Positions 36,448-47,519 are shown, numbered from the stretch's first letter. The stretch is DNA of 64,000 nucleotides from Paraglaciecola arctica BSs20135 (GCF_000314995.1 NZ_BAEO01000034.1:1-64000); one strand, 5' to 3'. Program-made: numbers and translations. Notes: generated from the letters alone by a model not told the origin.

Positions 36448-37401
36448 TTAAAAATCTCCCCATAACTTGACAACGGCAGTGCCCACCAGATTGAGTAGTG
36501 CCAGTGGTAACATCCATTTCCAACCAAACTCTAATAACTGATCAAAGCGAGGGCGAGGCAAGGCCGCTCTAAGAAGAATAAAGAAACAAATCAAGCTCAT
36601 GGTCTTCAACACAAACCACACAAAAGGGGGTAACCAAGGGCCCATCCAGCCACCTAAAAACAGGGTAGTGATCATCATCGAAATCAACATCATGCCGAGA
36701 TATTCACCTAGAAAAAACAAGGCAAATTTAATCCCTGAGTATTCAGTATGAAATCCAGCCGTTAATTCAGTTTCTGCTTCGGGAAGATCAAAGGGTAATC
36801 TATGGCTTTCAGCGACTCCGGCAATCATAAAAACTACAAATCCAATAAATTGCGGGAACACAAACCACATATCTTGTTGCGCTAGTACAATATCGCTTAA
36901 TCTGAAGCTACCGCTTAAAATCACCACACCTAGCAGTGACACACCCATAAACACTTCATAACTGATAGTCTGTGCGGCAGCACGCATCCCCCCTAAAACT
37001 GCATATTTGTTGTTAGAGGCCCAGCCTGCCAGTACCACTGAATACACCGCCATCGAGGTCATGGCTAGAAAAAACAACAAGCCAATATTACTGTCTGAGA
37101 CCACTAGTCTCGGTGCCATTGGCACCACAGCAAAACTCATCAATATTGCCATTGCGCCTATAAGTGGTGCTAATACAAATACTGGTCGGTCGGCAAATGG
37201 AGGGATCCAGTCGTGTTTGAAGAGAATTTTTATCAGGTCGGCGAGGGATTGCAATATCCCAAAGTAGCCAACCCGATTTGGGCCATAACGTTGCTGAAAA
37301 AAACCTAACAAACGTCGTTCAAACCATACCAACATCGCGGCTGTAGGTACCAAAATAGCCACCATAAGGGCGATCATTATCATCAGTTCTAATTCAGGCA
37401 T
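36448..37401 (-). CDS. nuoH: NADH-quinone oxidoreductase subunit H
   Basis: This 317-aa membrane subunit forms much of the quinone chamber. Family marks are [35 protein letters not shown] near the N-terminus and the acidic loop [26 protein letters not shown]. Eight hydrophobic helices are visible. Its start base overlaps the nuoG stop. Confidence 0.97.
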   Translation of the reverse strand: MPELELMIMIALMVAILVPTAAMLVWFERRLLGFFQQRYGPNRVGYFGILQSLADLIKILFKHDWIPPFADRPVFVLAPLIGAMAILMSFAVVPMAPRLVVSDSNIGLLFFLAMTSMAVYSVVLAGWASNNKYAVLGGMRAAAQTISYEVFMGVSLLGVVILSGSFRLSDIVLAQQDMWFVFPQFIGFVVFMIAGVAESHRLPFDLPEAETELTAGFHTEYSGIKFALFFLGEYLGMMLISMMITTLFLGGWMGPWLPPFVWFVLKTMSLICFFILLRAALPRPRFDQLLEFGWKWMLPLALLNLVGTAVVKLWGDF

Positions 37402-40193
37402 CAGCTTACTCCCTCAATAAAATGGATAGGGATGGTTTGATCTTGCGCCAGCAGGCGGTCTCGATGGTGCTGTTTGACTGTCACTTGTTCAGCTTGTTGT
37501 TGTAATATTTGCTCTTTGTATGCTGATGTTTGTTTACTTGTGGCGGCAGTAAGCTGATCACATTGGTTTATTTCGAATAGCTGATCAGCCGGTACATACA
37601 CCAATACACTGCTTTTTGGCACAGAGTGACTGGTTGTCAATTGTAAGGGGGTAGGGTTGTCATCACAGTAAATCAGTTGCCCAGCGATAAAGCTAAATTT
37701 CTCAGCATCCCCTGGACTCATCACAATTTGTGCCTGCACTTTTAGCTGAGCAATGGGCAGCGCATGTAAACTTAAATTATCGCTGCCAAATACTTTTTGT
37801 AGCGGCAATATCTGCCATTGAGCTTTGCTGTTTTTTGACCAATCTGCTTGCCATTTAAACCATTGATCGCTGTGTTTTGCGGTAATACATTTCACGCCAT
37901 CTTGTGGATAAAGCTCACTGCCACGGTATTCATCGCGAAATTTATGGTTCGACTGATTAGAATTCCAACCCGGAGACCAGCTATAAGCCAAAGGAAACTC
38001 TTTGGATTGACCCGCTTGTATGCCTTCCATGCTTTGTTTGTAAGGCGCACCTATTTCACTAAAAGGTTTAGGCTCATGCACGGTTTGATTGGCCAACATA
38101 GCAGTACGGCCACTCACTCTTGGCGTTTGCAAAGCTAAAGGGGTTTGATGGTGCTCATTAAAGTGCACACTCAGCTGTGGATAATCTTGGCTGAGTAAAT
38201 CCCGCAGTTGACCCAAATTATCGACTTCGCCAAGTGAATGCTGACGTAATCTGGCGATATTCACTAGCCATTGCCAGCTTGGTAAACATTGCCCAGATGG
38301 TTTAGTTGCAGGTAAGTGAGATTGGATTAAACCCTGATAGTTAAGTTCTGAACCACTGCATTCACTAAAACTGGACACTGGCAGGTTTATTTCGTCGGTT
38401 CTAGGTGTTCCGAGTTGACTTAAACGTATTACATTATCTGATTGAAGACGCCACTCATCGAGTCTTTTGGCAAAAGTAGCAGAGCTATGATCTAATACCA
38501 ACAAATTGGTCTTTTCTGTATTTTTATTTTCAGCATTTAAGCTGTCTATGCTCAAATATCCGCCTTGAGTCAATAAGCCTAAACCTAAGGTATTTGCCTC
38601 GGGCGGCACAATGCACAACATGGCATCATCTTCAGCATTTTTGTTGCCAGAATTTTGCGCTTTTAGGGCATTGCGAATATTACTTGCTGCGGCTAATAGG
38701 GCAGGGTTATTAGCTGACCAACCTGTGACTATCAAAGGGCGTTTAGCTGTTTTGAGGATCTCAAGCAGTTCAAGTGTTTGTGGCGCGACTTTAGTGACTT
38801 TAGGTTTGGTGGCGCGATCATTGAGTAAATTGGCCAACAAAAATCCTTGTTCAGCAGCTTGTTTGGCGTCGCAGACTAAATGAATAGTGGCTTGTTTTGC
38901 TAAGTCATTTTCACCATAACCCAGAATGGCCAAAGGCACTTTATTGTGAGGTTGTAAGGCTCTTACTGCCGCATCTTGCCAGCCAGGTACTCTGTATTTT
39001 TCAGCTTGCTCACGAGCATTATTAAGCAGAGCTTGCCTGATCGATAACGCAATGCGTGGTGCACTATTGTTTACGTCCTCAGCCAATATCACTATTGCAT
39101 CAGCTTGTTCCATTTGTGCCAAACTGGCTGCTTGCCATTGATTCAAAATAGCCAGATGGGTTGACAGTAACTTTTCTTGTTGAGCATCAAGTCCAGGGTT
39201 GAAGTTTTCACTTCCAACAAGTTGTTGCAGAGCAAAATTATCTTCCAAGCTGGCTTGGCTACTGCCAATGCCAATCCATTTATTGTGGTTTTTTAGGCGT
39301 ACATTTAAGGTGGTATCAGCCCATTGACTTTGCTGTCCATCCAAAGTGATGGTTAGGCGGCGTGCCTCGTTATCGACATAGGAAAAACCATAACGGCCAC
39401 GATCACATAGAAAATAACCATTTAAATGATCATTAAAGCGATTGGTGACACGTCGCACCGAGCCATAACGTTCCGATAAACTGGTGTTGCAGCCTACTGA
39501 GCAGTGTTGGCACACCGATGGAGCAGACTGTAAATCCCACTTACGGCTATAGTGATCCCCAAAAGGTTTGTCAGTAAACACCCCAGTTGGACATACTTCT
39601 ACTAGATTTCCTGCAAATTCACTTTCTAGAGTGCCATCACTCTGGCGGCCAAAATATACCTTATTGCTTGAAGCTTGCGCGGCTAAGTCTGTGCCTCCAG
39701 CATAATCTTTGTAAAACCTTTCACAGCGATAACAAGTGATGCAGCGATTCATTTCATGTTTGACTAAGGGGCCAAGATCCTGATTCACAAAGGTAGTTTT
39801 TTTGCCTTTGTAGTGTCGTTCATGATGCCCTGTCATTACCGTCATATCTTGTAAATGACACTCACCACCCTCAGCGCAAACTGGGCAATCATGGGGATGA
39901 TGAGTCATTAATGCCGCTATATTTTGTTCTCGAAACACTTTCTCTGCAGGCTGTTGCATACTGACGCGCATGCCTTCAGTTACTGGTGTCATGCAGGCAA
40001 CAATCATTCGTCCGCGAGCGTCATTTTCGTCTTGGTATTGAGTCATAGCACATTGCCGACAAGCGCCAACAGAGCCCATGGCCGGATGCCAGCAGAAATA
40101 AGGCAAGTCTAGTTTTAACGACAGACTAGCCTGTAATAGGTTTTGCCCATCCTTAACGGTATATTCTTGGTTATCGATAAAAATTTTGGCCAT
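37401..40193 (-). CDS. nuoG: NADH-quinone oxidoreductase subunit G
   Basis: This 930-aa molybdopterin-oxidoreductase-like subunit of the NADH arm starts with a 2Fe-2S ferredoxin domain (CWHPAMGSVGACRQC). It continues with the His-ligated cluster region (HHPHDCPVCAEGGECHLQD), a 4Fe-4S motif (CITCYRCERF) and the N7-type motif CQHCSVGCNT. A long molybdopterin-fold remnant follows that carries no cofactor in this family. It is a little longer than E. coli NuoG (908 aa), and its C-terminal half is poorly conserved, as usual. Confidence 0.96.
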   Translation of the reverse strand: MAKIFIDNQEYTVKDGQNLLQASLSLKLDLPYFCWHPAMGSVGACRQCAMTQYQDENDARGRMIVACMTPVTEGMRVSMQQPAEKVFREQNIAALMTHHPHDCPVCAEGGECHLQDMTVMTGHHERHYKGKKTTFVNQDLGPLVKHEMNRCITCYRCERFYKDYAGGTDLAAQASSNKVYFGRQSDGTLESEFAGNLVEVCPTGVFTDKPFGDHYSRKWDLQSAPSVCQHCSVGCNTSLSERYGSVRRVTNRFNDHLNGYFLCDRGRYGFSYVDNEARRLTITLDGQQSQWADTTLNVRLKNHNKWIGIGSSQASLEDNFALQQLVGSENFNPGLDAQQEKLLSTHLAILNQWQAASLAQMEQADAIVILAEDVNNSAPRIALSIRQALLNNAREQAEKYRVPGWQDAAVRALQPHNKVPLAILGYGENDLAKQATIHLVCDAKQAAEQGFLLANLLNDRATKPKVTKVAPQTLELLEILKTAKRPLIVTGWSANNPALLAAASNIRNALKAQNSGNKNAEDDAMLCIVPPEANTLGLGLLTQGGYLSIDSLNAENKNTEKTNLLVLDHSSATFAKRLDEWRLQSDNVIRLSQLGTPRTDEINLPVSSFSECSGSELNYQGLIQSHLPATKPSGQCLPSWQWLVNIARLRQHSLGEVDNLGQLRDLLSQDYPQLSVHFNEHHQTPLALQTPRVSGRTAMLANQTVHEPKPFSEIGAPYKQSMEGIQAGQSKEFPLAYSWSPGWNSNQSNHKFRDEYRGSELYPQDGVKCITAKHSDQWFKWQADWSKNSKAQWQILPLQKVFGSDNLSLHALPIAQLKVQAQIVMSPGDAEKFSFIAGQLIYCDDNPTPLQLTTSHSVPKSSVLVYVPADQLFEINQCDQLTAATSKQTSAYKEQILQQQAEQVTVKQHHRDRLLAQDQTIPIHFIEGVS

Positions 40194-40196
40194 AAA

Positions 40197-41465
40197 TTAA
40201 TGTCTGTGAGGACACCCCTTGTGATCAATATGCTGCTGGAAATCATCGGCGAAATATTTCATTCCACTGCGCAATGGCTCGACTGCACCCGGTGCAAGCG
40301 CACAGAAGGTTTTACCTATCCACATAAACCCACATAATTGCTGTAAAACATCCAAGTCGTCTTGTGATCCTTGGCCTGCTTCTATGCGAGTTAAAATTTC
40401 TACTGCCCATGGCAAACCATCTCGGCAAGGCGTGCACCATCCGCAGGATTCTTGTGCAAAAAACTGTAATAAATTTAAGATCATGCCAACCGGACAATGT
40501 TGATCGTCTAGAGCGATAATGACTCCAGTGCCCATACGACTGCCGACCTTGGCAATAGCGTCATACTCCATGGGTGTATCTAGATGTTCAGCTAATAAAA
40601 AGTCGGTGGATGCGCCGCCTGGTAACCAACCCCGTAGCGTCAATCCGTCCTGCATGCCACCGGCCAATTCTAAGATGTGCCTAGCAGAAGTGCCCATGGG
40701 TAGTTCCCATAAACCCGCATTTTTAACTCGGCCACTGATCCCAAATATTTTGCTGCCGGTATCTGCGCCGTCAGAAATCTGGGTATACCAGTCAGCGCCA
40801 TTTTTTAAAATACCGGGCAGATTACATAGGGTTTCACAGTTATTAACTATAGTGGGCCGTCCAAACAGGCCAACTACTTGTGGAAAAGGTGGCTTAGCTC
40901 GGGGATTAGCGCGCTTGCCTTCTAGAGCATTAATCAGCGCGGTTTCTTCGCCGCAGATATAACGCCCAGCACTGGTATGTAAATGCAATTTTAATGAATA
41001 TTGACTGCCATTAATGTTATCTCCCAACAAGCCTGCGGCTTGGGCTTCATCAATAGCTTGTTGTAAACGGGTAGCACAGAGGCGATATTCGCCGCGCAAA
41101 AAGATATAGGCAACATCAGCGCCAATTGCATAGGCTGCGATCATCATGCCTTCGATCAATAAGTGAGGAGCGCCTTCCATTAACCAGCGATCTTTAAAAG
41201 TACCAGGCTCCATTTCGTCTGCGTTACATACCAAATATTTGTTTTTCGGGGCATCTTCGCCCATAGGTACAAAGCTCCACTTCATACCTGTCATAAAGCC
41301 TGCTCCGCCTCGACCTTTGAGTTTTGCGTCGGAGACTTGCTGCTGAACTTCCTGAGGTTGCATTTTTAAAGCATTGGTAAAACCTTCGTAACCGCCTGTG
41401 CTCTGATATGCCTGCAGATTTTGTGGGTTGGCCAGATCAAGGTACTGACTTAATGGCTTATGCAT
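40197..41465 (-). CDS. nuoF: NADH-quinone oxidoreductase subunit F (FMN, NADH site)
   Basis: This 422-aa subunit binds NADH and FMN. It has the glycine-rich GRGGAGFMTGMKW, the NADH-site segment CNADEMEPGTFKDR, and the 4Fe-4S motif ESCGWCTPCRDG with a distal Cys in KTFCALAPGA. Length is normal. Its start overlaps nuoE by eight bases. Confidence 0.97.
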   Translation of the reverse strand: MHKPLSQYLDLANPQNLQAYQSTGGYEGFTNALKMQPQEVQQQVSDAKLKGRGGAGFMTGMKWSFVPMGEDAPKNKYLVCNADEMEPGTFKDRWLMEGAPHLLIEGMMIAAYAIGADVAYIFLRGEYRLCATRLQQAIDEAQAAGLLGDNINGSQYSLKLHLHTSAGRYICGEETALINALEGKRANPRAKPPFPQVVGLFGRPTIVNNCETLCNLPGILKNGADWYTQISDGADTGSKIFGISGRVKNAGLWELPMGTSARHILELAGGMQDGLTLRGWLPGGASTDFLLAEHLDTPMEYDAIAKVGSRMGTGVIIALDDQHCPVGMILNLLQFFAQESCGWCTPCRDGLPWAVEILTRIEAGQGSQDDLDVLQQLCGFMWIGKTFCALAPGAVEPLRSGMKYFADDFQQHIDHKGCPHRH

Positions 41466-42003
41466 TTTTGCCTCCCCTTAATCCTTGTAGAAGTGAATCG
41501 ATTGATTTGATATCCAAATTTTCGACTAATTCTCCATCTAACATCAAGGCAGGCGCTTTATCACAACATCCCAGACATACATTTGGCAGCAAAGTGATTT
41601 TACCGTCTTTGGTAGTTTGACCAAATTCAATATTGAGGGTCTTGCTTAAGTGCTCAGTGATGGTTTGATAATCGTGCAACCAGCAGCTAATGCTATTGCA
41701 TAAGTGAATTACATGCTCACCTACTGGATGGCGATAAATAAGGTTGTAAAAGGTGGCGACGCCCTCTAATTCTGTGGCTGACATACCTAACATATCAGCG
41801 ATGGCATATAGGCTTTCATCACTTATCCAGCGACGTTCGCTCTGCACAATTTGCAACGCATCGATAGCGGCTGCAGGACGGCTTTCATATAAAGAACACT
41901 CATGTTCAATGGCAGCAATTTCTTTGCCTGATAGCACATCGCGATAATTGACTATGGGTTGACCCACTAGATCGACTTGTTGGATTGGAATGACACTGCT
42001 CAT
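41458..42003 (-). CDS. nuoE: NADH-quinone oxidoreductase subunit E (2Fe-2S)
   Basis: This 181-aa thioredoxin-fold subunit carries one 2Fe-2S cluster. Ligands are visible as CNSISC and, about 40 residues later, [10 protein letters not shown]. The N-terminal helical part includes [21 protein letters not shown], typical of the family. It overlaps nuoCD by four bases. Confidence 0.96.
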   Translation of the reverse strand: MSSVIPIQQVDLVGQPIVNYRDVLSGKEIAAIEHECSLYESRPAAAIDALQIVQSERRWISDESLYAIADMLGMSATELEGVATFYNLIYRHPVGEHVIHLCNSISCWLHDYQTITEHLSKTLNIEFGQTTKDGKITLLPNVCLGCCDKAPALMLDGELVENLDIKSIDSLLQGLRGGKNA

Positions 42004-43766
42004 CGGTCTACGTCCGCCATAACAAAATCTATACTGCCAATGGTGGCAATTAAATCGGCAATCATTTGGCCTTTGGCCATCACCGGGATCATTTGTAAGT
42101 GTGGGAAAGAAGGGGTTCGAATGCGCGTGCGATAACTCATAGTGCTGGCGTCACTTGTCAGATAATAGGCATTGCTGCCTTTGGTTGCTTCTACTTCCAT
42201 CATGGCCTCACCTGCAGGTATCACCGGCCCCCAACTGACGCCTAAAAAGTGCGGAATAAGAGTATCGATATCCTGCATAGTGCGGTCTTTTGGAGGCGGG
42301 GTAGTTAATACGTGATCAGCTTTATAGGGACCTTCTGGCATGTTTTGCACACATTGACGAATAATGCGCATGCTTTGACGAATTTCTTCCACCCGTACGG
42401 CACATCGGTCGTAACTATCACCCCGAGTACCTAGAGGCACCTCAAAATCAAAGTTTTCGTAGCCACTATAAGGGCGCTTTTTACGCAGATCCCAGTCAAA
42501 ACCTGTGGCGCGAAGTCCTGGTCCTGTGACACCCCAGTCTATAGCGGTTGCGGTATCGTAAGCGCCAATGCCCACTGCACGTTTCTTAATTAAACTGTTT
42601 TGCATCACCATTTGGTCGTAATCGGCCATGCGTGCTGGCATATAATCAAGCCATTCGGTGACCATCTTGTCCCAACCTTTAGGTAAGTCAGCAGCCAGAC
42701 CGCCAATTCTGAACCAAGCCGGATGCATCCTAGCGCCAGTAATGGCTTCAACTATGCCGAATAATTTTTCGCGGTCGACAAACATGTAAAAAATAGGGGA
42801 TAAAGAACCGATATCCTGAGCGAAAGTACCGTAAAACAGCAAATGACTAAGAATGCGAAACATCTCACACATCATGACTCGAATGACCTTGACCCGCTCT
42901 GGCACAACAATGCCGGCCATTTTTTCCACGGCCATAAGGTAGGGTAGGTTATTCATTACCCCTCCCAAGTAATCAATGCGATCAGTGTAGGGGATATAAG
43001 AATGCCAGCTCTGGCGTTCGGCCATTTTTTCTGCACCGCGATGGTGGTAGCCGATATCCGGGATGGCCTGTACGATTTCTTCACCATCAAGTTGCAACAT
43101 GATCCTAAAGACACCATGCACACTGGGATGGTTTGGGCCTAAATTCAGCCACATAAATTCTTCTGGATTACCTTGTGGTTTGAGGCCCCATTCAGCAGGA
43201 TTAAATTTTAAAGCCTCTTGCTCCAGATCGCGGGTATCATCGGACAGACTATATTCGCCCATTTCCGTAGCACGAGCCGGATGGGTTTTACATAAAGGGT
43301 GACCCTGCCAAGTGGTAGGCATCATGATCCGCCGTAAACAAGGATGATCGGTAAATTTTATTCCGAACAAATCCCATACTTCCCGTTCGTACCAGTTTGC
43401 ATTTGGCCAAATAGAAGTAACACTGGCGACTTCTTTTGCGTCCGCTGATAGTGCTACTTTTATACGTAGGTCTTGATTACGTGCATAAGAGCGCAACAAA
43501 TACACCACAGTGAAATCACGTCTATGGGGGATCACCTTATGCTGACGAGTGGTTTCATCTATAGCGGTTAAATCAAATAGAAAATCAAAAGGTTGGCTAA
43601 GCTTGGAGCGTAATACTTTACACAGAGGTTTTAAATCTTGGGCGGTTACCCAAATTGTTAGGATCTCATCAGCTGTCTGCTCTTCATTTATCACAGCATC
43701 AGCAAAGCAGGCTTTGATCTCAGCAAGTAAATCTGGGTTCGAAGGTTGCGCCATAGTTTCAGCCAT
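42000..43766 (-). CDS. nuoC: NADH-quinone oxidoreductase fused subunits C and D
   Basis: This 588-aa fusion joins NuoC (about residues 1-185, with the segment [18 protein letters not shown]) to NuoD (about 210-588, [14 protein letters not shown] through the terminal DFVMADVDR). The C-D fusion is known in enterobacteria and relatives. The NuoD part holds the His and Tyr of the quinone site ([23 protein letters not shown]). It lies two bases after nuoB and overlaps nuoE by four. Confidence 0.97.
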   Translation of the reverse strand: MAETMAQPSNPDLLAEIKACFADAVINEEQTADEILTIWVTAQDLKPLCKVLRSKLSQPFDFLFDLTAIDETTRQHKVIPHRRDFTVVYLLRSYARNQDLRIKVALSADAKEVASVTSIWPNANWYEREVWDLFGIKFTDHPCLRRIMMPTTWQGHPLCKTHPARATEMGEYSLSDDTRDLEQEALKFNPAEWGLKPQGNPEEFMWLNLGPNHPSVHGVFRIMLQLDGEEIVQAIPDIGYHHRGAEKMAERQSWHSYIPYTDRIDYLGGVMNNLPYLMAVEKMAGIVVPERVKVIRVMMCEMFRILSHLLFYGTFAQDIGSLSPIFYMFVDREKLFGIVEAITGARMHPAWFRIGGLAADLPKGWDKMVTEWLDYMPARMADYDQMVMQNSLIKKRAVGIGAYDTATAIDWGVTGPGLRATGFDWDLRKKRPYSGYENFDFEVPLGTRGDSYDRCAVRVEEIRQSMRIIRQCVQNMPEGPYKADHVLTTPPPKDRTMQDIDTLIPHFLGVSWGPVIPAGEAMMEVEATKGSNAYYLTSDASTMSYRTRIRTPSFPHLQMIPVMAKGQMIADLIATIGSIDFVMADVDR

Positions 43767-43768
43767 AA

Positions 43769-44410
43769 CTACACTCTATCCGGCGGAGTGAGATCTCTAG
43801 CTTTCATACGTTCAACGTTATGAATGTCTCGTTGGCTGGGCTTAGCTATCTGGCTAACATTTTGCTCTCCTACCACCCAGCTTAGCGGACGTTGTTCACG
43901 GCCAATTGCTTCTTGCAATAACATTAAACCTTGCATTAACGCTTCTGGGCGAGGAGGGCATCCAGGCACGTACACATCTACGGGCAATATTTTATCAACA
44001 CCCTGTACCACAGAATATATGTCATACATGCCGCCAGAATTGGCACATGACCCCATGGATATTACCCATTTTGGCTCGAGTAATTGGTCGTATAAATGTT
44101 TAACTACAGGAGCCATTTTGCGAAATACTGTGCCAGAAATAACAATCAAATCCGCTTCACGTGGCGTGGCTCTAATCACTTCTGCACCAAAACGAGCGAT
44201 ATCATGGCGGGCCGTAAAACTGGTGGCCATTTCTACGTAACAGCATGATAAACCAAAGTTAAATGGCCAGATAGAATTCTTACGACCCCAATTGATCATG
44301 TTGTTAAGTGTGGTGAAAATGACGTTTTTCTTGATGTCTTCTTGAACACTTTCATCTAAAACCGGGATTTGTTGTGGCACTTTATTAGGGTCACTGAGAT
44401 TCCAATCCAT
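43769..44410 (-). CDS. nuoB: NADH-quinone oxidoreductase subunit B (N2 cluster)
   Basis: This 213-aa subunit carries the terminal N2 4Fe-4S cluster next to quinone. The ligands are seen as [18 protein letters not shown] and the last Cys in VPGCPPRPE. The tandem CysCys is intact. Its start ATG overlaps the nuoA stop by one base. Confidence 0.97.
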   Translation of the reverse strand: MDWNLSDPNKVPQQIPVLDESVQEDIKKNVIFTTLNNMINWGRKNSIWPFNFGLSCCYVEMATSFTARHDIARFGAEVIRATPREADLIVISGTVFRKMAPVVKHLYDQLLEPKWVISMGSCANSGGMYDIYSVVQGVDKILPVDVYVPGCPPRPEALMQGLMLLQEAIGREQRPLSWVVGEQNVSQIAKPSQRDIHNVERMKARDLTPPDRV

Positions 44411-44799
44411 TAACGTTGCTCCGGCAGATGTCTTTTAAGAATGTTGAGTGCGCCAATACGCCATAAATAGACAAGGGCGACTAACAGAATAATCATAAAC
44501 ACTAGTGCTTCTATAAAGCCGGTTACACCTACTTGTTCAAAGGAGATGGCCCAGGCGAAAAGATAGAGTGTTTCGAGGTCGAAAATTACAAAGAAAATGG
44601 CATATAGAAAAAAGTGATTGGCAAACTTAACCCGAGCGCCACCCAGCGATAAAATGCCTGACTCATAAGGTAAGTGAGTAGAATGGCCTTTTGTTCTGGG
44701 GCCTAGAAGTGATGACGCAAACATTACTGCGGCCAATAACAAAAGTGTAAAAGTGAAATACAACAGAATCGGCCATAGTTCGCTCAGCGCTTGTATCAT
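44410..44799 (-). CDS. nuoA: NADH-quinone oxidoreductase subunit A
   Basis: This 129-aa membrane subunit has three hydrophobic helices and the conserved loop [42 protein letters not shown]. It is the first gene of the nuo operon. I chose the ATG at 44799 over the one at 44805, because a GGGGGA site abuts the first ATG but is spaced six bases from the second. Confidence 0.95.
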   Translation of the reverse strand: MIQALSELWPILLYFTFTLLLLAAVMFASSLLGPRTKGHSTHLPYESGILSLGGARVKFANHFFLYAIFFVIFDLETLYLFAWAISFEQVGVTGFIEALVFMIILLVALVYLWRIGALNILKRHLPEQR

Positions 44800-44805
44800 G
44801 TTCAT

Positions 44806-44811
44806 TCCCCC
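44806..44811 (-). promoter_or_regulatory. nuoA ribosome-binding site that decides the start
   Basis: GGGGGA on the - strand touches the first candidate nuoA ATG (44805) with no spacing, so that codon is unlikely to be used. The second ATG (44799) is six bases away, a normal distance. Confidence 0.7.
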
Positions 44812-44827
44812 AAAAAATACGTTTTAG

Positions 44828-44940
44828 TCTTTCGGTCGTTATTGCCGAAATTTCCCCTTTTTGGATCTACTAACTATCAGTTCCACTAGGGTTGCACTAA
44901 TAAAAACTCTTCCTCAAATTATTGAACTAGTACTACTAGT
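44828..44940. promoter_or_regulatory. nuo operon upstream region with two dyads
   Basis: The 174-bp gap between nuoA and the ferritin-like gene contains TTTCGG/CCGAAA (44830-44835 and 44845-44850, 9-nt spacer) near the nuoA start. It also has a perfect 15-bp palindrome ACTAGTA-C-TACTAGT (44926-44940). One or both may be regulator sites of the nuo promoter. I cannot place a confident -35/-10. Confidence 0.35.
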
Positions 44941-44973
44941 ATTGATAAATAAGTCCGCAATACTAAAAACCTG

Positions 44974-45432
44974 TTACATATCCAACATCGAATAAATATC
45001 GATAGATAATTTCTTTTTCTCTTCCAGCATGTGCTCATGTAAATTTTCAAATAAATCCTGAACCAATTTACAGTCGACCGCTTGCTGCATCTCTGAATAT
45101 AAATGGCAAAAATAATCGTCGAAAGCATTGGCCATTATTTCCACATCATCAGTATTTACTTGAGCCACCTCAAAATGAGTGGCAAACAATTCTTCTACAT
45201 TGTTTTCGTGATCAAATTGAAAGTAAGTATTGAGTATTTTGTCTGGTGCTTTGTTAATATAAGCTTGCAATGAAGATGACAAATCTGACTCGTGTTTGAC
45301 TAAAGTATTGAGCAGCATCTTAACTCGCTCATTATTAGCTTGATTTGATAAACTGCTGTAAAACTTTCCGGTACGGCTATGCAATTGTTGACTATGTAGC
45401 AGCAATTCATGTACCTGAGAAAAGTTACTCAT
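44974..45432 (-). CDS. Small helical protein, ferritin/hemerythrin-like
   Basis: This 152-aa protein starts at the ATG at 45432 with an AGGAAAGAG site six bases upstream. It is almost entirely helical. It contains repeated His/Glu-bearing helices (HELLLHSQQLHSRTGKFYSSLS, VKHESDL, FAFDDYFCHLYSEMQQAVD and NLHEHMLEEKKKL). This pattern suits a four-helix bundle like ferritin-like or rubrerythrin-like proteins, but I cannot place a full di-iron motif. It lies upstream of nuo on the same strand, with its own apparent ribosome site. Confidence 0.6.
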   Translation of the reverse strand: MSNFSQVHELLLHSQQLHSRTGKFYSSLSNQANNERVKMLLNTLVKHESDLSSSLQAYINKAPDKILNTYFQFDHENNVEELFATHFEVAQVNTDDVEIMANAFDDYFCHLYSEMQQAVDCKLVQDLFENLHEHMLEEKKKLSIDIYSMLDM

Positions 45433-45975
45433 CAATCTCTTTCCTTATTGCAAAACTTATATTTTTGACGCATTTAAAGCACTAACAATTAACGCTAAAA
45501 TAATTTACAGGAATTTAACATTAGCTCAATATTTGGTCAGAAGATACTGATATTTGTATGTATTTTGTGCTTTTGGGTTTGGGGCTGGTTAAATATTGCG
45601 CTTGCAGTAATCAGAGGTTTGACTCCCAATTGTGGCGTAAGTTTATGTGCCATGGGACTTGCACCTTAGGTAAAGCTTTGTTCTAAAGTGACAGTTTTGA
45701 CTTTTTATAGGTTAAAAAATGAGTAGTTTTTTTTGTCCTAATACCAGTATAAATATCCCCTAAGGATCTCAATAACATCAAGCCCAAATAGAAAAACTAA
45801 AATTCATGCAACGAACTTATTTTTGTGATCTTTTCTACCGTTATTCCCCGACCCCCTTTTATAAAATAGATCCCTGAGTATTTTAGATAATAATCGAAAT
45901 TTCCTTGCGTTTTTCTGTTTGTTATCACAATGTAAACGCAAATAACTGTGCAATTATCATTACAACGAGATCACT
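45433..45975. other. 540-bp intergenic region, nothing clearly coding
   Basis: This AT-rich region separates the ferritin-like gene from the divergent acyl-CoA ligase. A few ORFs under 25 codons occur without ribosome sites. T- and A-runs are frequent. I see no tRNA, hairpin with T-tract, or repeat array. It should hold promoters for both divergent genes. Confidence 0.3.
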
Positions 45976-47514
45976 ATGCATAAACCTGAAATCGAACCCA
46001 ATATTGCCATTGGCATGTTACGTCGCGCCCAATTAAACCCAGAACGTACAGCAATGATTTTTGAAGACACCACCTTTACCTATGGTGGTTTTGCGCAACT
46101 TGTTAGGCGGCAGGCTACATTATTGCAAGAATCGGGTGTATGTATGGGAGACAGGGTGGCTTTTGTTGGTTTTAATCAACCAGCCTTTCTTGAAACATTG
46201 TTTGCAGCTAATGCGCTGGGCGCTATTTTTGTACCCCTTAATTTTAGGCTTACCGCCGAAGAGTTAAAATTTATCATTAACGATGCGGGAGTGCACACCC
46301 TAGTGTGTGATGCCCCTATGCAGGAAGTGATTGACCCCGTTAAAAGTGAACTTTGTTGTCGAGAATACTTTGGTGCCGAGTCAAATATCGATGGCTGGCG
46401 TTCACTAACAAATGAGCGCATTGAAGCCGCACCTCTACAAAATCCCGTTGGAGTTGATCAACATGATACCTCCGTGATTATGTATACCTCTGGCACAACA
46501 GGTTTACCTAAAGGTGTGATGCTCAGCCACGGTAATATTATGTGGAATAACATCAACGCCCAGCTGTCTTATGGCGGTGGCAGAGATGACGTAGTGTTAA
46601 CCGCTGCTCCGTTGTTTCACATTGCCGGCTTAAACGTCATGACTCTGCAGAGTTTTATGATGGGTTCCAAGTTAGTTCTGATTAGAAATTTTGATCCTGG
46701 TTTGGTTTTGCAAGATATTGCTAAATACAAAGTAACCAGTATGTTTGGTGCGCCAGCGATGTTTTTGTTTATGTCACAGCACCCAGACTTTGATATTACT
46801 GATTTAAGCAGCATTAAGATGTTGGTGTGCGGAGCTGCGCCGGTTCCTGAATCACTACTGAGCTTATATTCCAAACGTGAAATTAACTTTTGCCAAGGCT
46901 ACGGTTTAACCGAAACCTCACCTTTTGCCTCTTTGCTAACCCCTGAATGGGCGATAAGCAAACTTGGCTCAGCCGGACAAGCTGCGTTTTATTCAGATCT
47001 TAAAATAGTAAATGATGATAACCAAGAGCTAGCAGTCATGGAGCATGGGGAAATTTGTATCTCTGGAGCCAATGTAATGAAAGGTTACTGGAACCGACCC
47101 GAGGCTACAGCAAAAGCCATAGATGATAAGGGCTGGTTCCACTCTGGCGATATTGGTTATCTGGATGAAGACGGCTTCTTATTTATTTGTGATCGACTCA
47201 AAGACATGGTGATAACAGGCGGCGAAAACGTCTATCCCGCTGAAGTTGAAAGTGTACTTTATAAACATGAACTAATCGCTGAAGTCGCAGTAATTGGTTT
47301 ACCCGATGATAAATGGGGTGAAGCAGTGACAGCTGTGATTGCCCTTGTGGAAGGCGCTGATGTGAACTTGGAAGACCTAAGGGGATTCGCCGAAGTACAT
47401 TTGGCTCGATATAAATTACCCATTAAATTACATAAAGTGCCAGCACTGCCACGAAATCCGGCAGGCAAGGTATTAAAATTTGTACTCAAAGAAGAACTAT
47501 CAAGGAAACTATAA
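45976..47514 (+). CDS. Fatty-acid/acyl-CoA ligase (AMP-forming)
   Basis: This 512-aa ANL-superfamily enzyme activates a carboxylic acid with ATP and CoA. The P-loop motif YTSGTTGLPKGVMLSHGN (about residues 170-187) is complete. The YGLTETSP motif and the hinge GDIGYLDEDGFLFICDRLKDMVITGGENVYP are present, as is the C-terminal catalytic Lys in NPAGKVLK. The enoyl-CoA hydratase gene begins five bases later, so the product probably enters beta-oxidation. Chain length is not resolved. Confidence 0.92.
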   Translation: MHKPEIEPNIAIGMLRRAQLNPERTAMIFEDTTFTYGGFAQLVRRQATLLQESGVCMGDRVAFVGFNQPAFLETLFAANALGAIFVPLNFRLTAEELKFIINDAGVHTLVCDAPMQEVIDPVKSELCCREYFGAESNIDGWRSLTNERIEAAPLQNPVGVDQHDTSVIMYTSGTTGLPKGVMLSHGNIMWNNINAQLSYGGGRDDVVLTAAPLFHIAGLNVMTLQSFMMGSKLVLIRNFDPGLVLQDIAKYKVTSMFGAPAMFLFMSQHPDFDITDLSSIKMLVCGAAPVPESLLSLYSKREINFCQGYGLTETSPFASLLTPEWAISKLGSAGQAAFYSDLKIVNDDNQELAVMEHGEICISGANVMKGYWNRPEATAKAIDDKGWFHSGDIGYLDEDGFLFICDRLKDMVITGGENVYPAEVESVLYKHELIAEVAVIGLPDDKWGEAVTAVIALVEGADVNLEDLRGFAEVHLARYKLPIKLHKVPALPRNPAGKVLKFVLKEELSRKL

Positions 47515-47519
47515 ATACA

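Noticed and set aside
45714-45900. Short ORFs in the 540-bp gap before the acyl-CoA ligase gene
   Set aside because: They are under 25 codons with no ribosome sites.
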